A DNA stretch of 64,000 bases from Yponomeuta sedellus (GCA_934045075.1 OW203729.1:3545816-3609815), one strand, 5' to 3'. Positions 20,935-30,789 are shown, counted from the first letter of the stretch. A program made the numbers and translations. The notes: generated from the sequence alone by a model not told the origin.

Positions 20935-22165
20935 ATTTATGCTCGTTTATTACATTTTTACAATTTTCCAACGTTTCGGCACTTTTTCAGGTGCCGTGGT
21001 CCCGGATGACTGAGGTGACAGGTGTCTTTTAGAAATCATTAACGGTTAGTTTACTACCCTCGGCAAAAATTACAAAAGTTAATTATGAAGTTACGTTCCA
21101 AAATAGACAAACCAATTATTTTTTATATAAAGTCAACTATATTGATTATTAGTAATTGAAGTTAAAATTAAATTTATAAACTAATTACTTTATATGAACT
21201 TAAAGATACCGATTATTAATTGAAATTAAATTGATTTTTTATTATTTATTCTACAGTCACACTTCTAGCAAGGGGGTCTCATGCACTTAAGCACTGGTTC
21301 CCATGCTACCGGTATGTTCCAACCACGATCTCTATTAAAATTTGGATGCCGGCGGATCTCTATTGCCTCACGTATCATTCTAGGGAAGAAACGGTCTTCT
21401 CGGGCTAGAACTTTAACTTTATCGAAATGTATAAAGTGGTTGGTACCGCTAAGTGTATGCTCGCTGACTGCAGATCTAACAGAGCGCTTATGTTTCACAT
21501 CAGCGATATGTTCCTTCACCCGCTCAGCTATGGTACGCTTCGTTTGACCAATGTACGAGGAACCACATTCACAGTCAAGCTTGTATACTCCTGCCTCTTG
21601 TAAGGGAATCCTGTGCTTGACACTTCGCATGAATTGGTGTATCTTTCTTGGCGGCTGGTAGATGGTTCTGATTGAGGCGCGTTTCAAAATACTCCCAATT
21701 TTGTCAGTCACTCCTCTCACGAAAGGCAGGTAGGCTGGAACTCGCTCGACTGTGTCCGGTTTGACACGTCCTCCGCGACGGACACGCGGAACTTGCAGCT
21801 TGTTTGCACGAAGTACTCGTTTGACATGCTGGAGTTCCGCAGGTAGATGGTCCTTGTCGCAGATTCGGTGTGCCCTCTGTAACAGAGATTTTCCAACGGT
21901 AGACAACTGACACGGGTGATGGTGAGACTCACCGTTTAGGTACCTATCAGTGTGGGTCTTTTTCCTATAAACTGTATGTCCTAAGGTTCCATTTGGATTC
22001 CTGATGACTAAAACATCTAAGAAAGCTAAAGAACAATCTGCTTCTAACTCCATTGTAAACTGGATCTTGTTGTTTATAGAGTTAAGGTGGTCTAAGAAAG
22101 CCGTTATTCCACTAGTAGGTAATACAGCAAAAGTGTCATCGACATATCGCTTATAGATTATATAT
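20935..22165 (-). mobile_element. Penelope-like element, 5'-truncated
   Basis: Contains the end of a reverse transcriptase and a GIY-YIG endonuclease, the defining pair of Penelope-like elements, followed by a 3' region with GTGCCGAAACGTTGGAAAAT on minus. Truncated just upstream of the RT YVDD box, at about 22165. Confidence 0.85.
21265..22161 (-). pseudogene. Penelope RT C-terminus + GIY-YIG endonuclease
   Basis: The open frame begins at about 22161, just after an in-frame stop, with YKRYVDDTFAVLP (the RT catalytic YVDD at about 22135-22146) and runs to the stop at 21265. The first ATG is at 22053, but it is internal to the domain, so it is not the true start. Downstream: FLDVLVIRNPNGTLGHTVYR and KKTHTDRYLN (RT thumb-type motifs common in this class), a basic linker (RRGGRVKP), then GVYKLDCECGSSYIGQTKRT (GIY-YIG core as VYKL...SYIGQT) and RVKEHIADVK. 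The C-terminus ends normally. The fragment is unbroken over ~300 codons, so the insertion is fairly recent, but it lacks the front of the RT and cannot be autonomous. Confidence 0.85.
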
Positions 22166-22866
22166 TACTAACTATGACTATTTATGTATAACTGAGCATC
22201 GGATGGACAGAATTATTACGTTGGAGAAGAACCTAGATAAAGAGAACAAAATGGACATAAAAAATAGTCTTTCCTCAACAAAGATGGTATACAAAAAACA
22301 TAACGCATGCCCGCCTAATTACATAATGTGATGAAATCGGCATGGGATAAGTGTTCTATGTTGTATTGTAATTAACGACATAATTTTACGCTGAATTTCA
22401 TCTAAATCCTTTCAGGTGTTAAAAAAACATAAACTATCACCACGCGTTCTTCCGCTGTATTGCCACAGAGGAAAAAAAGGTGTTACCTACCTACCTGCCC
22501 ACTAAATAAAACTGACCACTTAATACGTTGGTGGTCACGCTAAGTTATTTAAACATCTTCATTTTTACATCCATGATAAAGTGTGTAATGAAGAATACGT
22601 TTTTTCTACATTAACATAAAACTTATTTATCTTCTACTGCCTACGACGGGTACGCTTCGTCCACGATAGGTCGTATCACGAATGAAATAAGAGCGAAAGT
22701 GCCACAAACATAATCTCTGGCTGATGCTATCAGCACAGTCAGACACCTAAAGCGACATTTATGTGAAATTTCATTCGTTATTACGATTAACGGCAGGAAT
22801 TTGACACTAATGTGCAGAGTCCTAAATTGAAAAGGAGATGCTCAGACTCGAATCAAATTCTGGATT
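22166..22866. other. No feature recognised
   Basis: No gene, exon or assignable repeat. Confidence 0.4.
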
Positions 22867-23449
22867 ATTTATTGATTATTTCGCGTTCTTTTATCGTGGA
22901 ATTTTGGTCAATGTTTGTTGTCAAGGAAGAGATGCTCACAGTGCATCAGCCTTTGTTACTAAAGCAATAAAGTGCATGAATATACTGATGTAGGTACTAT
23001 ACTGAAAACGTTTTTGATGTTTTTTTGGTAAACATATTTAGAGGCTAAAAATTCCACCCATGCTGGGACTCGAACCCGCGACCTCTGGCTATCCGTGCCA
23101 GCGTTCTTTCCAACTGAGCTAATTGGCGACTCACCGGCATCAGTGAAATTTCGAACCTTTACACTATTCTCTGTATTACGTACCGGCAGCGACATCTGGC
23201 TTAAGTAAAATAAGCATCTAAATAGGTTTTTTATAAATTCTCCTCAGCACGGGTTAGTGCATTAAAAATAAAAATAGTATATTTATTGATTGTTTGGCGT
23301 TTTTTTATCATGCAATTTCGGTCAAGGTTTGTTGAAGGAAGAGATGCGATATATTGCTCACAGTGCATCAACCTTTGTTACTAAAGTGCATGAATATACT
23401 GATGTAATATACTGAAAACGTTTTTGATATTTTTTTTTGGTAAGTAAAC
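22867..23449. repeat. Diverged tandem duplication of flank + SINE
   Basis: 22867-23034 and 23276-23449 are homologous (shared GAAGAGATGC, GCTCACAGTGCATCA, CCTTTGTTACTAAAG, GTGCATGAATATACTGATGT, ACTGAAAACGTTTTTGAT), with substitutions and small indels, and each precedes a minus-strand tRNA SINE. Confidence 0.8.
23035..23275. repeat. tRNA-related SINE, minus copy joined to a plus tail
   Basis: Minus-strand tRNA-like part and 5' region, then a switch near 23208 to plus-strand tail sequence (GCATCTAAATAGGTTTTTTA, GCACGGGTTAGTGCATT). Another inverted composite. Confidence 0.78.
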
Positions 23450-23776
23450 CTATTTAGAGGCTAAAAATTCCACCCATGCCGGGACTTGAACCCGCGACCT
23501 CTGGCTAACCGTGACAGTGCTCTCCCAACTGAGCTAATGGGCGACTCACCGGCATCAGTGAAATTTCGAACCTCTTTACAATACTCTCTGTATTATCTAC
23601 AGGCAGCAACATCTGGCTGAAGTAATTTGCATCATTGCGGCCTTGAGTATCTACTTTGCAGTTAGGTTTTTACATCGGAATGATATCGCTGTACCCACAT
23701 GATAATATTCTTTTAATGCACTAACCTGTGCTAAGGACAATTTTAAAAAAACCTAGTTAGAGGCTAAAAGAGGTTT
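23447..23776 (-). repeat. tRNA-related SINE with full 5' leader
   Basis: 23451-23705 is one of the most complete minus copies, reaching the 5' end GTGGGTACAGCGATATCATT (as read on minus). A second minus tail follows at 23708-23776. Confidence 0.8.
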
Positions 23777-24138
23777 TTTGGTGTAATTGATTGTGTACCC
23801 GATTAGAAATCTTTAAATCATAAAAATATAAATAAATATATAAGTCTTTTCTTTATCTTTACTGAATAAATTCTGTACTGTACGGGTGATTTTGCAACCG
23901 AAATGAAAAGGTTCAAACCATATCCTTCCTTTATTTTTTTTATGAAATGGCTTGAGGTTTGTGTAACTCATAAAATAAATTTACGGACAAAGTCAAAAAA
24001 ATGTGCTTAATCGCGAGTTCCCATTAGTTAGTAATGTGTATTTCTTGCCAAGTAAGCTTCGTATCAATGTTTGCCCTTCTGAAAATATGTGTGGCAACGT
24101 AAGCCGTAAACTTTGTTCTACTGACTTTTAGTGTAAGT
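23777..24138. other. No feature recognised; transposon flank
   Basis: Left flank of the DNA transposon. Its last four bases are AAGT (24135-24138), matching the four bases after the right end. Confidence 0.45.
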
Positions 24139-24152
24139 GGGTCATACACAAA
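24139..24152 (+). repeat. Left terminal inverted repeat
   Basis: GGGTCATACACAAA, preceded by AAGT at 24135-24138. Confidence 0.75.
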
Positions 24153-24526
24153 CGAAGGTCATGAAAATAAAAAAAATAAAAAAGTTTTGTTAACGTTGAT
24201 AATCTTTCAGTTTACTAATAAAAAACAATTTTTAAACATAAAAGGTCACTTACAGAGATCAATTTGGCTTAAATGATTAAAACGTACCATTTACGTGTTT
24301 TTGGCGTCTACAGAAGAGTACAATATTTCTACAGAAAAGTACAAGATCAACTTAAACAAAAAAAACAACAATTATTTGGTAAAACTAAAACAAGACACAG
24401 TCGTCATAATACTGGATTCTCTGCCATAGCAAGAAAAGTACAAGCAAAAGTCACAGTTATAATGTAAAAAAAATTATTTAGATTGCTCTACAGAAAAGAC
24501 ATCGGTTCCTGTAGACTGTAAGGAAC

Positions 24527-26800
24527 TTAATTAAAAATTGCATAATCATCTGAAGATGAATCGTCACTTATTGGAATATATGACAGCCTTTTCATGGGTA
24601 ACTCCAGTGATTTGTCATCGGTAGAAATTAGCCGGGTCCTTTTTTGCGGTCGATTTAGAAGATGCGCCGCTGCTGAAGTGGATACATCTGGAGTAAAGCT
24701 TCGATTTGGCGAGTTAGGCACTGTTGGAGCATCTGGTGTAGCTGGAGTCACAGGCGATCTTAGAGGACTATTGAGTTCAGGCAACTTGTCGGGCGTATCT
24801 GGTGTAGCTGGGTGATGAGAATAATCCGGTGATCCCAGACAAGGAGAGTCAATTTTGAACTCAATATCGATTTGTCCAATTCCATAATGTGGACAATTTA
24901 CGTGAGCTGCACATATTAAGCAACTGAGACGCCTGACTTGGATTGTTGCTGGTTTACTTAGACTCCAGCTAAGTTGGTGTATTTTCAAGGTGCCTTGAAA
25001 GGGTTTGGTTGCACTATGCTGAATCATATCTTGAAGTACGGAAATATGGTTTTCGGTTATGTCATATACCTCGATGCCCTTACAATTTTGTTTTGCACAG
25101 GTCATTAATTTTTCGTAGTTAGATATATCGTTTCCTCTCGCAACAGAGCTGTCGCATATTCTTTTGATGCACCCACCTACTCCATCGGGAGCACCTTTAC
25201 CGTGGCCCCTCTCTGAATAATGCCAGTTGATCGTATCAACCTGTAAATTTTGGGCCAAAAAAGTGCCTATCAAATGAAACATGGTTTTGTTTCTATATTG
25301 TGTTGTGGGGCCGTCACTTAAAATGTGCAGATGTTTCAGTTTTGGTGACAATGTTTTTATTCTGGTAATTATAGGCATTAAGTGCGTGCATATCAAAATC
25401 GGATCGTGTCGCAAGTTTTGCGAAATTGTGCACATCGAAGTGGCTTTCAGCACATTCATGGGGGGATCTGTTGTAGTGCTGTAATACACACTCGTGTGGA
25501 GGGACAACTGAGGCTTTGAGCCCCCAAAATGTGCAGATTGCACTTCTTCTCCATACTTACAGTTATAATTTTCCGAAAAATCAATATGCAACAATCCTTC
25601 GGATGGTGTCAGTTGTTGCTTAATTTTCTGAATAGCCTGCAACTGATGGACGTAATTTGCCACATGCTGCATAAAAGGTGTTAATGCAGTTTTGAAAACA
25701 TTTAAAAGCATTTTTTTTGTGGTACAAACGATCTCCTTTACAGTTTTTTTGCATATTTTCATTTTACCTTTAATTATTACTTTCTCATTTTTAGTTGTCC
25801 ATCTCTCGTAACTCACGGTATCTTTTGATTCAAACTCACCATATTCAATAGTTTTGTTTTTGCAGTCTTCGCATTTTCTTTCTAAACAAGAGACTTGAAG
25901 GGAATTGTTACAGCATATTGACTTAAGCGCTTCAGAAGCAGATCTAAATAGAACCATTTTTGATTTTTGAAGAGCTTGAACAATCAGATTCATATTTGTG
26001 TGTATAACACATAAGCAGGTGTTTCTCGAATTAACTTTTGGAACCAATATCCAAAAAGGCCTATATCTGCGAAAAGTCTCGTAAGATATTGTTGTGCCAG
26101 TCTCACTCATAAATACTTTATGTAAATTCAATAACGATTCATTGAGCCAGCGAATTTGCTTTTTTATTTTGCGTCTTGTGATTGTTTCTTTTTTACCCGA
26201 TGTTAGTCTACTATTCTCATCTTGACTCAAAAATGTATGTATAGATTTTTTTAAGTCTTTGGTTTTCATTGATGGCTTTTGCTTATTTTTTGATTCCCGT
26301 TTCTTCTTTAGATAATTTTGTTGGTTTCTTTTAGCTGCTCTAACAAGTCTCATTCGGTATTTTGCCATTTTTCGTTCTAATTGTTCTATTTTATGTCTGA
26401 GGTAATGATTTTCTGTTTTTAGTCTTCGCCTATTGCGACTTGCTATTACTTGACCCCTGTCGGCACGTGAAGTGCATGGGCTTGATGGAGGCGTATTTTC
26501 GTTGATTAATTTTAAAGCATTCTCCTTTATTTTTTCTTTCTCACGTTTCTTCATCGCCTTTAATCTCCACATTTTTCTTATTTGTCTTTGTTCTCTCGGG
26601 TTAAAATCTTTTATCGTTTTTGTAAGTCCCTGCTCTTTCTTTTTTTTATACCGTTCTCTATCCTTTGCTCTTCTTTCTTCCAAAGCTTCTTCACTCATTT
26701 TAGCACGCATTCGACGAATACTGAGTTTTTTCTGCTTACGACGCCTAGCCTTTTTTTCTTCTTCAGAAAGTTGAGTCCTTGATCTACTTGAGCGTGGCAT
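24527..26800 (-). CDS. DDE-like transposase candidate, 757 aa
   Basis: Single-exon gene from ATG at 26800 to stop at 24527. The N-terminus (about 1-180) is very basic and coiled-coil-like (EEEKKARRRKQKKLSIRR, ENHYLRHKIEQLERKMAKY), suited to DNA binding. A Cys cluster (SCLERKCEDCKNK, about 305-317) may bind zinc. The core has three conserved-looking acidic sites: HIDFSENYNCKYGEEVQSAH (Asp near 405), HILSDGPTTQYRNKTMF (Asp near 496) and WHYSERGHGKGAPDGVGG (Glu near 530). This D, D, E order fits an RNase H-fold transposase; the DGP..QYRNK and GHGKGAPDG signatures are seen in uncharacterised transposon-derived proteins of many animals. A Cys/His group (CLICAAHVNCPHYG) follows, then a Pro/Thr-rich, acidic tail (ATPDTPDKLPEL). 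Role inferred: cuts and joins the element ends. Confidence 0.72.
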   Translation of the reverse strand: MPRSSRSRTQLSEEEKKARRRKQKKLSIRRMRAKMSEEALEERRAKDRERYKKKKEQGLTKTIKDFNPREQRQIRKMWRLKAMKKREKEKIKENALKLINENTPPSSPCTSRADRGQVIASRNRRRLKTENHYLRHKIEQLERKMAKYRMRLVRAAKRNQQNYLKKKRESKNKQKPSMKTKDLKKSIHTFLSQDENSRLTSGKKETITRRKIKKQIRWLNESLLNLHKVFMSETGTTISYETFRRYRPFWILVPKVNSRNTCLCVIHTNMNLIVQALQKSKMVLFRSASEALKSICCNNSLQVSCLERKCEDCKNKTIEYGEFESKDTVSYERWTTKNEKVIIKGKMKICKKTVKEIVCTTKKMLLNVFKTALTPFMQHVANYVHQLQAIQKIKQQLTPSEGLLHIDFSENYNCKYGEEVQSAHFGGSKPQLSLHTSVYYSTTTDPPMNVLKATSMCTISQNLRHDPILICTHLMPIITRIKTLSPKLKHLHILSDGPTTQYRNKTMFHLIGTFLAQNLQVDTINWHYSERGHGKGAPDGVGGCIKRICDSSVARGNDISNYEKLMTCAKQNCKGIEVYDITENHISVLQDMIQHSATKPFQGTLKIHQLSWSLSKPATIQVRRLSCLICAAHVNCPHYGIGQIDIEFKIDSPCLGSPDYSHHPATPDTPDKLPELNSPLRSPVTPATPDAPTVPNSPNRSFTPDVSTSAAAHLLNRPQKRTRLISTDDKSLELPMKRLSYIPISDDSSSDDYAIFN

Positions 26801-26952
26801 TGCATCTATAATAAAAGTAATACATTCTAATGAAACGGTAAATTCTGGTAAAAAACAATTCTACAAAATATTACATAAAACAAAACAAAAATTTCGAAGC
26901 GTACTTTACTATAATACATGTAATACTTAAAACTTGACTTCTGTAGACCAAG

Positions 26953-26986
26953 TCTTTTCTGTAGACGACAGTGTCTACAGAAAAGA
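26953..26986. promoter_or_regulatory. Subterminal palindrome, candidate transposase site
   Basis: TCTTTTCTGTAGAC (26953-26966) and its exact complement (26973-26986) surround 6 bp; a third copy follows at 26987-27001. It lies ~150 bp upstream of the transposase ATG, so it might also affect its transcription. Confidence 0.55.
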
Positions 26987-27719
26987 TGACTACAGAAAAG
27001 ACTTTTCGAAAACAAAATAATCCTGCTACCATATATTTTGAGGTTAGTTGCCCGACCCTACACATGCACAAAATATCCCTGATTGATCACAATGGCATGA
27101 TATCAATAATTAATTTAAAGCAGTACTTACTAAAATCTATGCAGAACAGGAAAGAACACCTGAGCTTTGACAAAAACAATAAATAATGTGTTTCGATAAC
27201 AAAAAATCGGCTCACGCGCAACGTTTCAGATGCACCACCGGCGAAAATGACAGAAAATATGCAGTGTTGCCCCAATAAAATAATAGAATGGATGCGTTCG
27301 GAATAATTTAAAAAAATGTAGCTCATTTTAAGGTCTACAGAGAAGACATTGTTCCTCGTAACGACATGTTTATTACCTGTAGCTCCTCTAAAAAAATACG
27401 CATATTGTCTATAGATCGAAAGCTTTTACCTGAATATATATATATATATTTTATATTATTACCACAGTACAAGCTATTTTCAAAGTATTTTTTAAAATCA
27501 ATCAAACTTATAGACAAAAATCTGAACAGTCTACAGGAGGGGATCTTTTTCTGCAGGAAGTCACTTAAATTTATTGAAATTTATTTACTGACTGTTCAGT
27601 CAATCTGTTTCTTTTTGTCTTTTATTGGTTAGCCTAATATAATTCTATAGACGGCAGTTGTTTCCGAATATTATTTTAATAGATTTTTTTTTACTTTCCG
27701 AACATTTTTATAACCAATT

Positions 27720-27733
27720 TTTGTGTATGACCC
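27720..27733 (-). repeat. Right terminal inverted repeat
   Basis: TTTGTGTATGACCC, followed by AAGT at 27734-27737. Confidence 0.75.
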
Positions 27734-27737
27734 AAGT

Positions 27738-28010
27738 ATATGATTATAAATTATTTCAAGCTAATGGCGCTGAAAAACTTGTTTAGCCGACGGAACGCAC
27801 TAATTATGAGGACATCATCATAAAATTTCGCACACATTTTGTTATATATAAAGAGTTTATTATATGTGATGTTAATCACTCTTTCTTTCTCATTGGCAGA
27901 TGGAGCTGAGACGGTATAATACGGGAAGGACATCATTCGTTACCTTCTGGATATTTTTACTGCAAGTATGTATAAAACACTCATACTCTGTCCCCTCTCC
28001 CACACTCTAA
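27738..28010. other. No feature recognised
   Basis: Right flank of the transposon; no gene. Confidence 0.4.
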
Positions 28011-28079
28011 CTCACTCTGAGAGAAAGCTTGTGCTCTACAGTGGGACACATAGGTATGATATGTGTCCCACTGTATAGG
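28011..28079 (+). repeat. SINE-C tail with palindromic end
   Basis: CTCTGAGAGAAAGCTTGTGC and CTACAGTGGGACAC belong to SINE-C. ACAGTGGGACACATA (28038-28052) is repeated in inverse at 28060-28074 across a 7-nt loop. Confidence 0.6.
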
Positions 28080-28084
28080 CTTCT

Positions 28085-28255
28085 AGTAAACAGAAACATT
28101 TTAAAGGCATTTCTAAAATAACCAAATTGTGAGAGAAATCTAAGATGTATTACGTTGGCCGGTGCTTTCGAATCGATTTGTAGCGAAGAAAAAGGCAGCG
28201 AAAAAAAACTACACTTAGACCATCTATTCTTAAACCAGCTTAAACATAATAATAG
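28085..28255 (-). mobile_element. Diverged LINE 3' UTR related to LINE-A
   Basis: On minus: AGATGGTCTAAGTGTAGTTT, TTTTCGCTGCCTTTTTCTTC resemble the LINE-A 3' UTR (GATGGTCAGAGTGGAG, CCGCTGCCTTTTTCTCC). Only moderate similarity. Confidence 0.45.
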
Positions 28256-28261
28256 GTACAT

Positions 28262-28560
28262 CAGCTGCTAGTGCTACCTACATCATAAAGATATTTTAAA
28301 ATAAAATGAACCCCCTTAATGTATGTACTACGAATTTACGTACTTTAAAATTCAAACTTATGACTGTGTTTAAATTTTGAAATTGATTAGAAATTTAAGT
28401 AAATAATTAACTAGAGCACATGATTTTTTTGTCTGAAGATTCCGACCATGTTTTTCTATTAGTCGAAGAGATAAATCATAAGTACCTACTCTAAATTTCT
28501 CTGAAGGATACGTTCGATTCGTAACGAATGCATCCGAAAGATAACCAAAGTTCGCTGAAA
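28262..28560. other. Nothing recognised
   Basis: AT-rich, no gene. Confidence 0.4.
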
Positions 28561-28564
28561 ATAG

Positions 28565-28683
28565 CTCAGAGAATTAGCAAGCTAAAGTGGCAGTGGCTGG
28601 CCATATCTCGCGAAGAACCGACAACCGAGAGAGTAAACGTGTCCACTCAAGAATACGTTTACTCCAACGGTTGTCGGTTCTTT
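28565..28683 (+). pseudogene. RTE ORF2 scrap ending in a foldback
   Basis: RISKLKWQW is encoded near 28570-28596, the start of the RTE C-terminal signature seen at 13960 and 30925. 28613-28640 and 28655-28682 form an inverted repeat in register (AAGAACCGACAACCG and GTAAACGT with their complements). Confidence 0.5.
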
Positions 28684-28731
28684 GCCATAACCAAAAATCA
28701 TTAAATACTTATTCATAGCTATCAGTAAAAC

Positions 28732-28992
28732 TTAAATCCTTCATGATTATATTCTTTTTTAATGCACTAACCCGTGCTAAGGACAATTTTAAAAACCTAT
28801 TTTAGAGGCTAATATTCTCTGTACATAATACAGAGAATGTTGTAAAGAAGTTCGAAATATCACTGATGCCGTTGAGTCGCCCATTATCTCAGTTGGAAAG
28901 AGCGCGCTGGCACGGATAGCCAGAGGTCGCGGGTTCGAATCCCGGCATGGGTGGAACTTTTAGCCCCTAAATGGGTTTTTAAATCCTTCATG
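28732..28992 (+). repeat. tRNA SINE, inverted composite with 12-14-bp TSD
   Basis: Flanked by AAATCCTTCATG at 28734-28745 and 28981-28992. Inside, a reversed SINE tail (TTTTTTAATGCACTAACCCG, CCTATTTTAGAGGCTA) is joined to a plus copy from TATTCTCTGTACATAATACA through the tRNA-like part to CCTAAATGGGTTTT. One insertion therefore holds both orientations. Confidence 0.85.
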
Positions 28993-29071
28993 TTTATTAA
29001 ACATAGTATGTAGGAGGGCGGCAAATTAATAACCTAAAAATAAATCATACTTATCCATACCTGTAGAATCC

Positions 29072-29421
29072 CTCGTAGCCCCGACTGCCTGAGTAGTCTT
29101 CAGCGATCACGAAGGTTAAGCTACATACGGCGCGTTCAGTGGATGGATGGGTGACCGCCTTTGACTAACGCTAGTGGCATTTTTCCGAGCGGTTTCATGC
29201 TCGCAACGCTAAGCAGTTGGTGCCGGCTGCCGTCAATAGATGGCAGTTGTTAAGCCACGTCAGAGGCCTTAAGGCGGCTTGAAAACTTCTGACAGTAAGA
29301 CCAGCCACTAGTCTTGCAAGCCTCCATCAATCAGGCCTTGGCCGCCGTGGTGGTGTATGGCCTATACCTTCCTTAGGGAAGAGACCCGTGCCCCTCGGTG
29401 GGGACATAATGGATTGATGAT
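29072..29421 (+). repeat. 5S-derived SINE, subfamily B
   Basis: Head: CTCGTAGCCCCGACTGCCTG, GCGATCACGAAGGTTAAGCT, GTGGATGGATGGGTGACCGC; the last two match 5S rRNA very clearly. Body and 3' module as in other copies, ending GGGACATAATGGATTGATGA. Confidence 0.85.
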
Positions 29422-29586
29422 CATCCATACTTGTTGGAGTCAGCTGAAATATGCAAAAACTGTACAACATAAAATATAATTTGATTCCGGGATTCGAACA
29501 GATACCCTGCACAATGTGAGGCCGCGTTTTACCACGGCGCTACCAGCGCTATCACTTGATTTTATTATTAAAATGATTTTTTATTC

Positions 29587-29935
29587 GTTATCAACCCTTG
29601 TATGTCCCCACTGCTGGGGCACGGGTCTCTTCCTGCATCGCAGGAAGGTTAGGCTATACTCCACCATGGGGGCCAAGTCCGGGTTGGTGGAGGATTGTAA
29701 GACAGTGGCGGGCCTTACTGTCAGAAGTTATCAAGCCGCCCATAAGGCCTCTGACATGGCTTAACGACTGCCATTACATGACAGCCGACACCAACGGCTT
29801 TACGTGCCTTGCGAAGCACGGAAGCGCTCGGAAAAATGCCACGGGACGGTCACCCATCCTGCACCTAACCGCGCCTGTTGTTGCTTAACTCAAGTGATTG
29901 ATTCCAATTACTCGGTTCGCCTAGGCCATGAGCGC
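29587..29935 (-). repeat. 5S-derived SINE, subfamily A
   Basis: Full-length style: CGTTATCAACCCTTGTATGT at left, TGACCGCGCCTGTTG... wording degraded to CTAACCGCGCCTGTTGTTGC at the head, ending CGCCTAGGCCATGAGCGC. Confidence 0.85.
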
Positions 29936-30370
29936 TTATTTTTTTGTTGCTGCAGTAAATTTTAAACGAATAGGTTTTGTGAAGACTATTAGGCGGTCGA
30001 CCTCACCCCTGCAGGGGTATGGTTACCCCGCAGTAGCTCTTATGAAATTGACTTAAGATTTAGTGTAGAGCAGATACGGGTTTCTTGAGCGGTGTGGTAT
30101 ACTGTGTTCCGGGTACTAGTGGCATTTCGCGAACTTTTCGTTCGTATATCGAGTTTGATTATAAAAACCAAGTAAGCATTTAAACAACAAGATGTATTGG
30201 TATGTGTTTAGACCTAGACAGTACTTTTAATAATAACGCCTTACTTATTATAATTCTTTACATCCTGGTTTTCGATTAAAGATTACTGTACTTACTTCAC
30301 AAGCAGTCTGTATAAGCTTGTGAAGTAAGTAGGTACAGTAATCTGTGATTGAAAACCAGCCTGGGTAGTT
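29936..30370. other. No gene; local inverted words
   Basis: GTACTTACTTCACAAGC (near 30288) and GCTTGTGAAGTAAGTAGGTAC (near 30314) with ATTACTGTAC/GTACAGTAAT form a ~30-bp imperfect inverted repeat. Otherwise unassigned. Confidence 0.45.
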
Positions 30371-30466
30371 TGATCGGCGGCTTACATTGTACATTGACAT
30401 TCAGCAAACAGAATGTAAATTCTTCACGTTAAATAAATTGATTTGAATTTTGAATTTGAACATAAG
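30371..30466 (+). mobile_element. LINE-A 3' end fragment
   Basis: GGCGGCTTACATTGTACATT, GACATTCAGCAAACAGAATG, AATTCTTCACGTTAAATAAA and a TTTGAA tail match 10950-11050. Confidence 0.85.
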
Positions 30467-30789
30467 TAACTGTGTTATTGTCGTCTCATACTTCTCGCAG
30501 AGTGAATATCTTCACTACCTTCGAAACAATGCCTACCGAGGATTGGCGATTTCAAGCGCTACTGGTTTAAACACCTTATACAATGCGACTTCGTCTCGAG
30601 GGTTTTTCTTCACAGTTATCGTGTGCTGTACTTATCCAGGTGTCACATTTGGATCGAGTAACATAATCTTGCTAACCGAATACCTATATACACCCAAATT
30701 TAGAGCTAAGGATAATCTACTAACTGAAAGAAAGATTGGGTATCAGCCCAACACACTCCTGCCTCATTCCCTCTTACATACACATACAC

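Larger units (their letters stand above)
24139..27733 (-). mobile_element. Intact-looking DNA transposon, superfamily unassigned
   Basis: The termini are inverted copies: GGGTCATACACAAA at 24139-24152 and its complement at 27720-27733, with weaker similarity further in. AAGT precedes the left end and follows the right end, a 4-bp target duplication. A single unbroken 757-codon minus-strand gene occupies the middle. Both subterminal regions carry many copies of TCTACAGAAAAGAC in either orientation (24308, 24330, 24487, 26953, 26973, 26987, 27332, 27529 region), likely transposase-binding sites. The ~3.6-kb size and integrity suggest recent activity. Sola-like or Academ-like groups are possible because of the 4-bp duplication; this is not established. 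Confidence 0.78.

Noticed and set aside
20968..21000. Hammerhead ribozyme in the Penelope-like 3' region
   Set aside because: GAAAC is present, but the CTGATGA core reads CTGAAAA and the paired bases form a different hairpin (GGCAC/GTGCC).
24273..24467. Small basic ORF near the transposon end
   Set aside because: Its composition follows the subterminal TCTACAGAAAAG repeats; no domain or conservation evidence.
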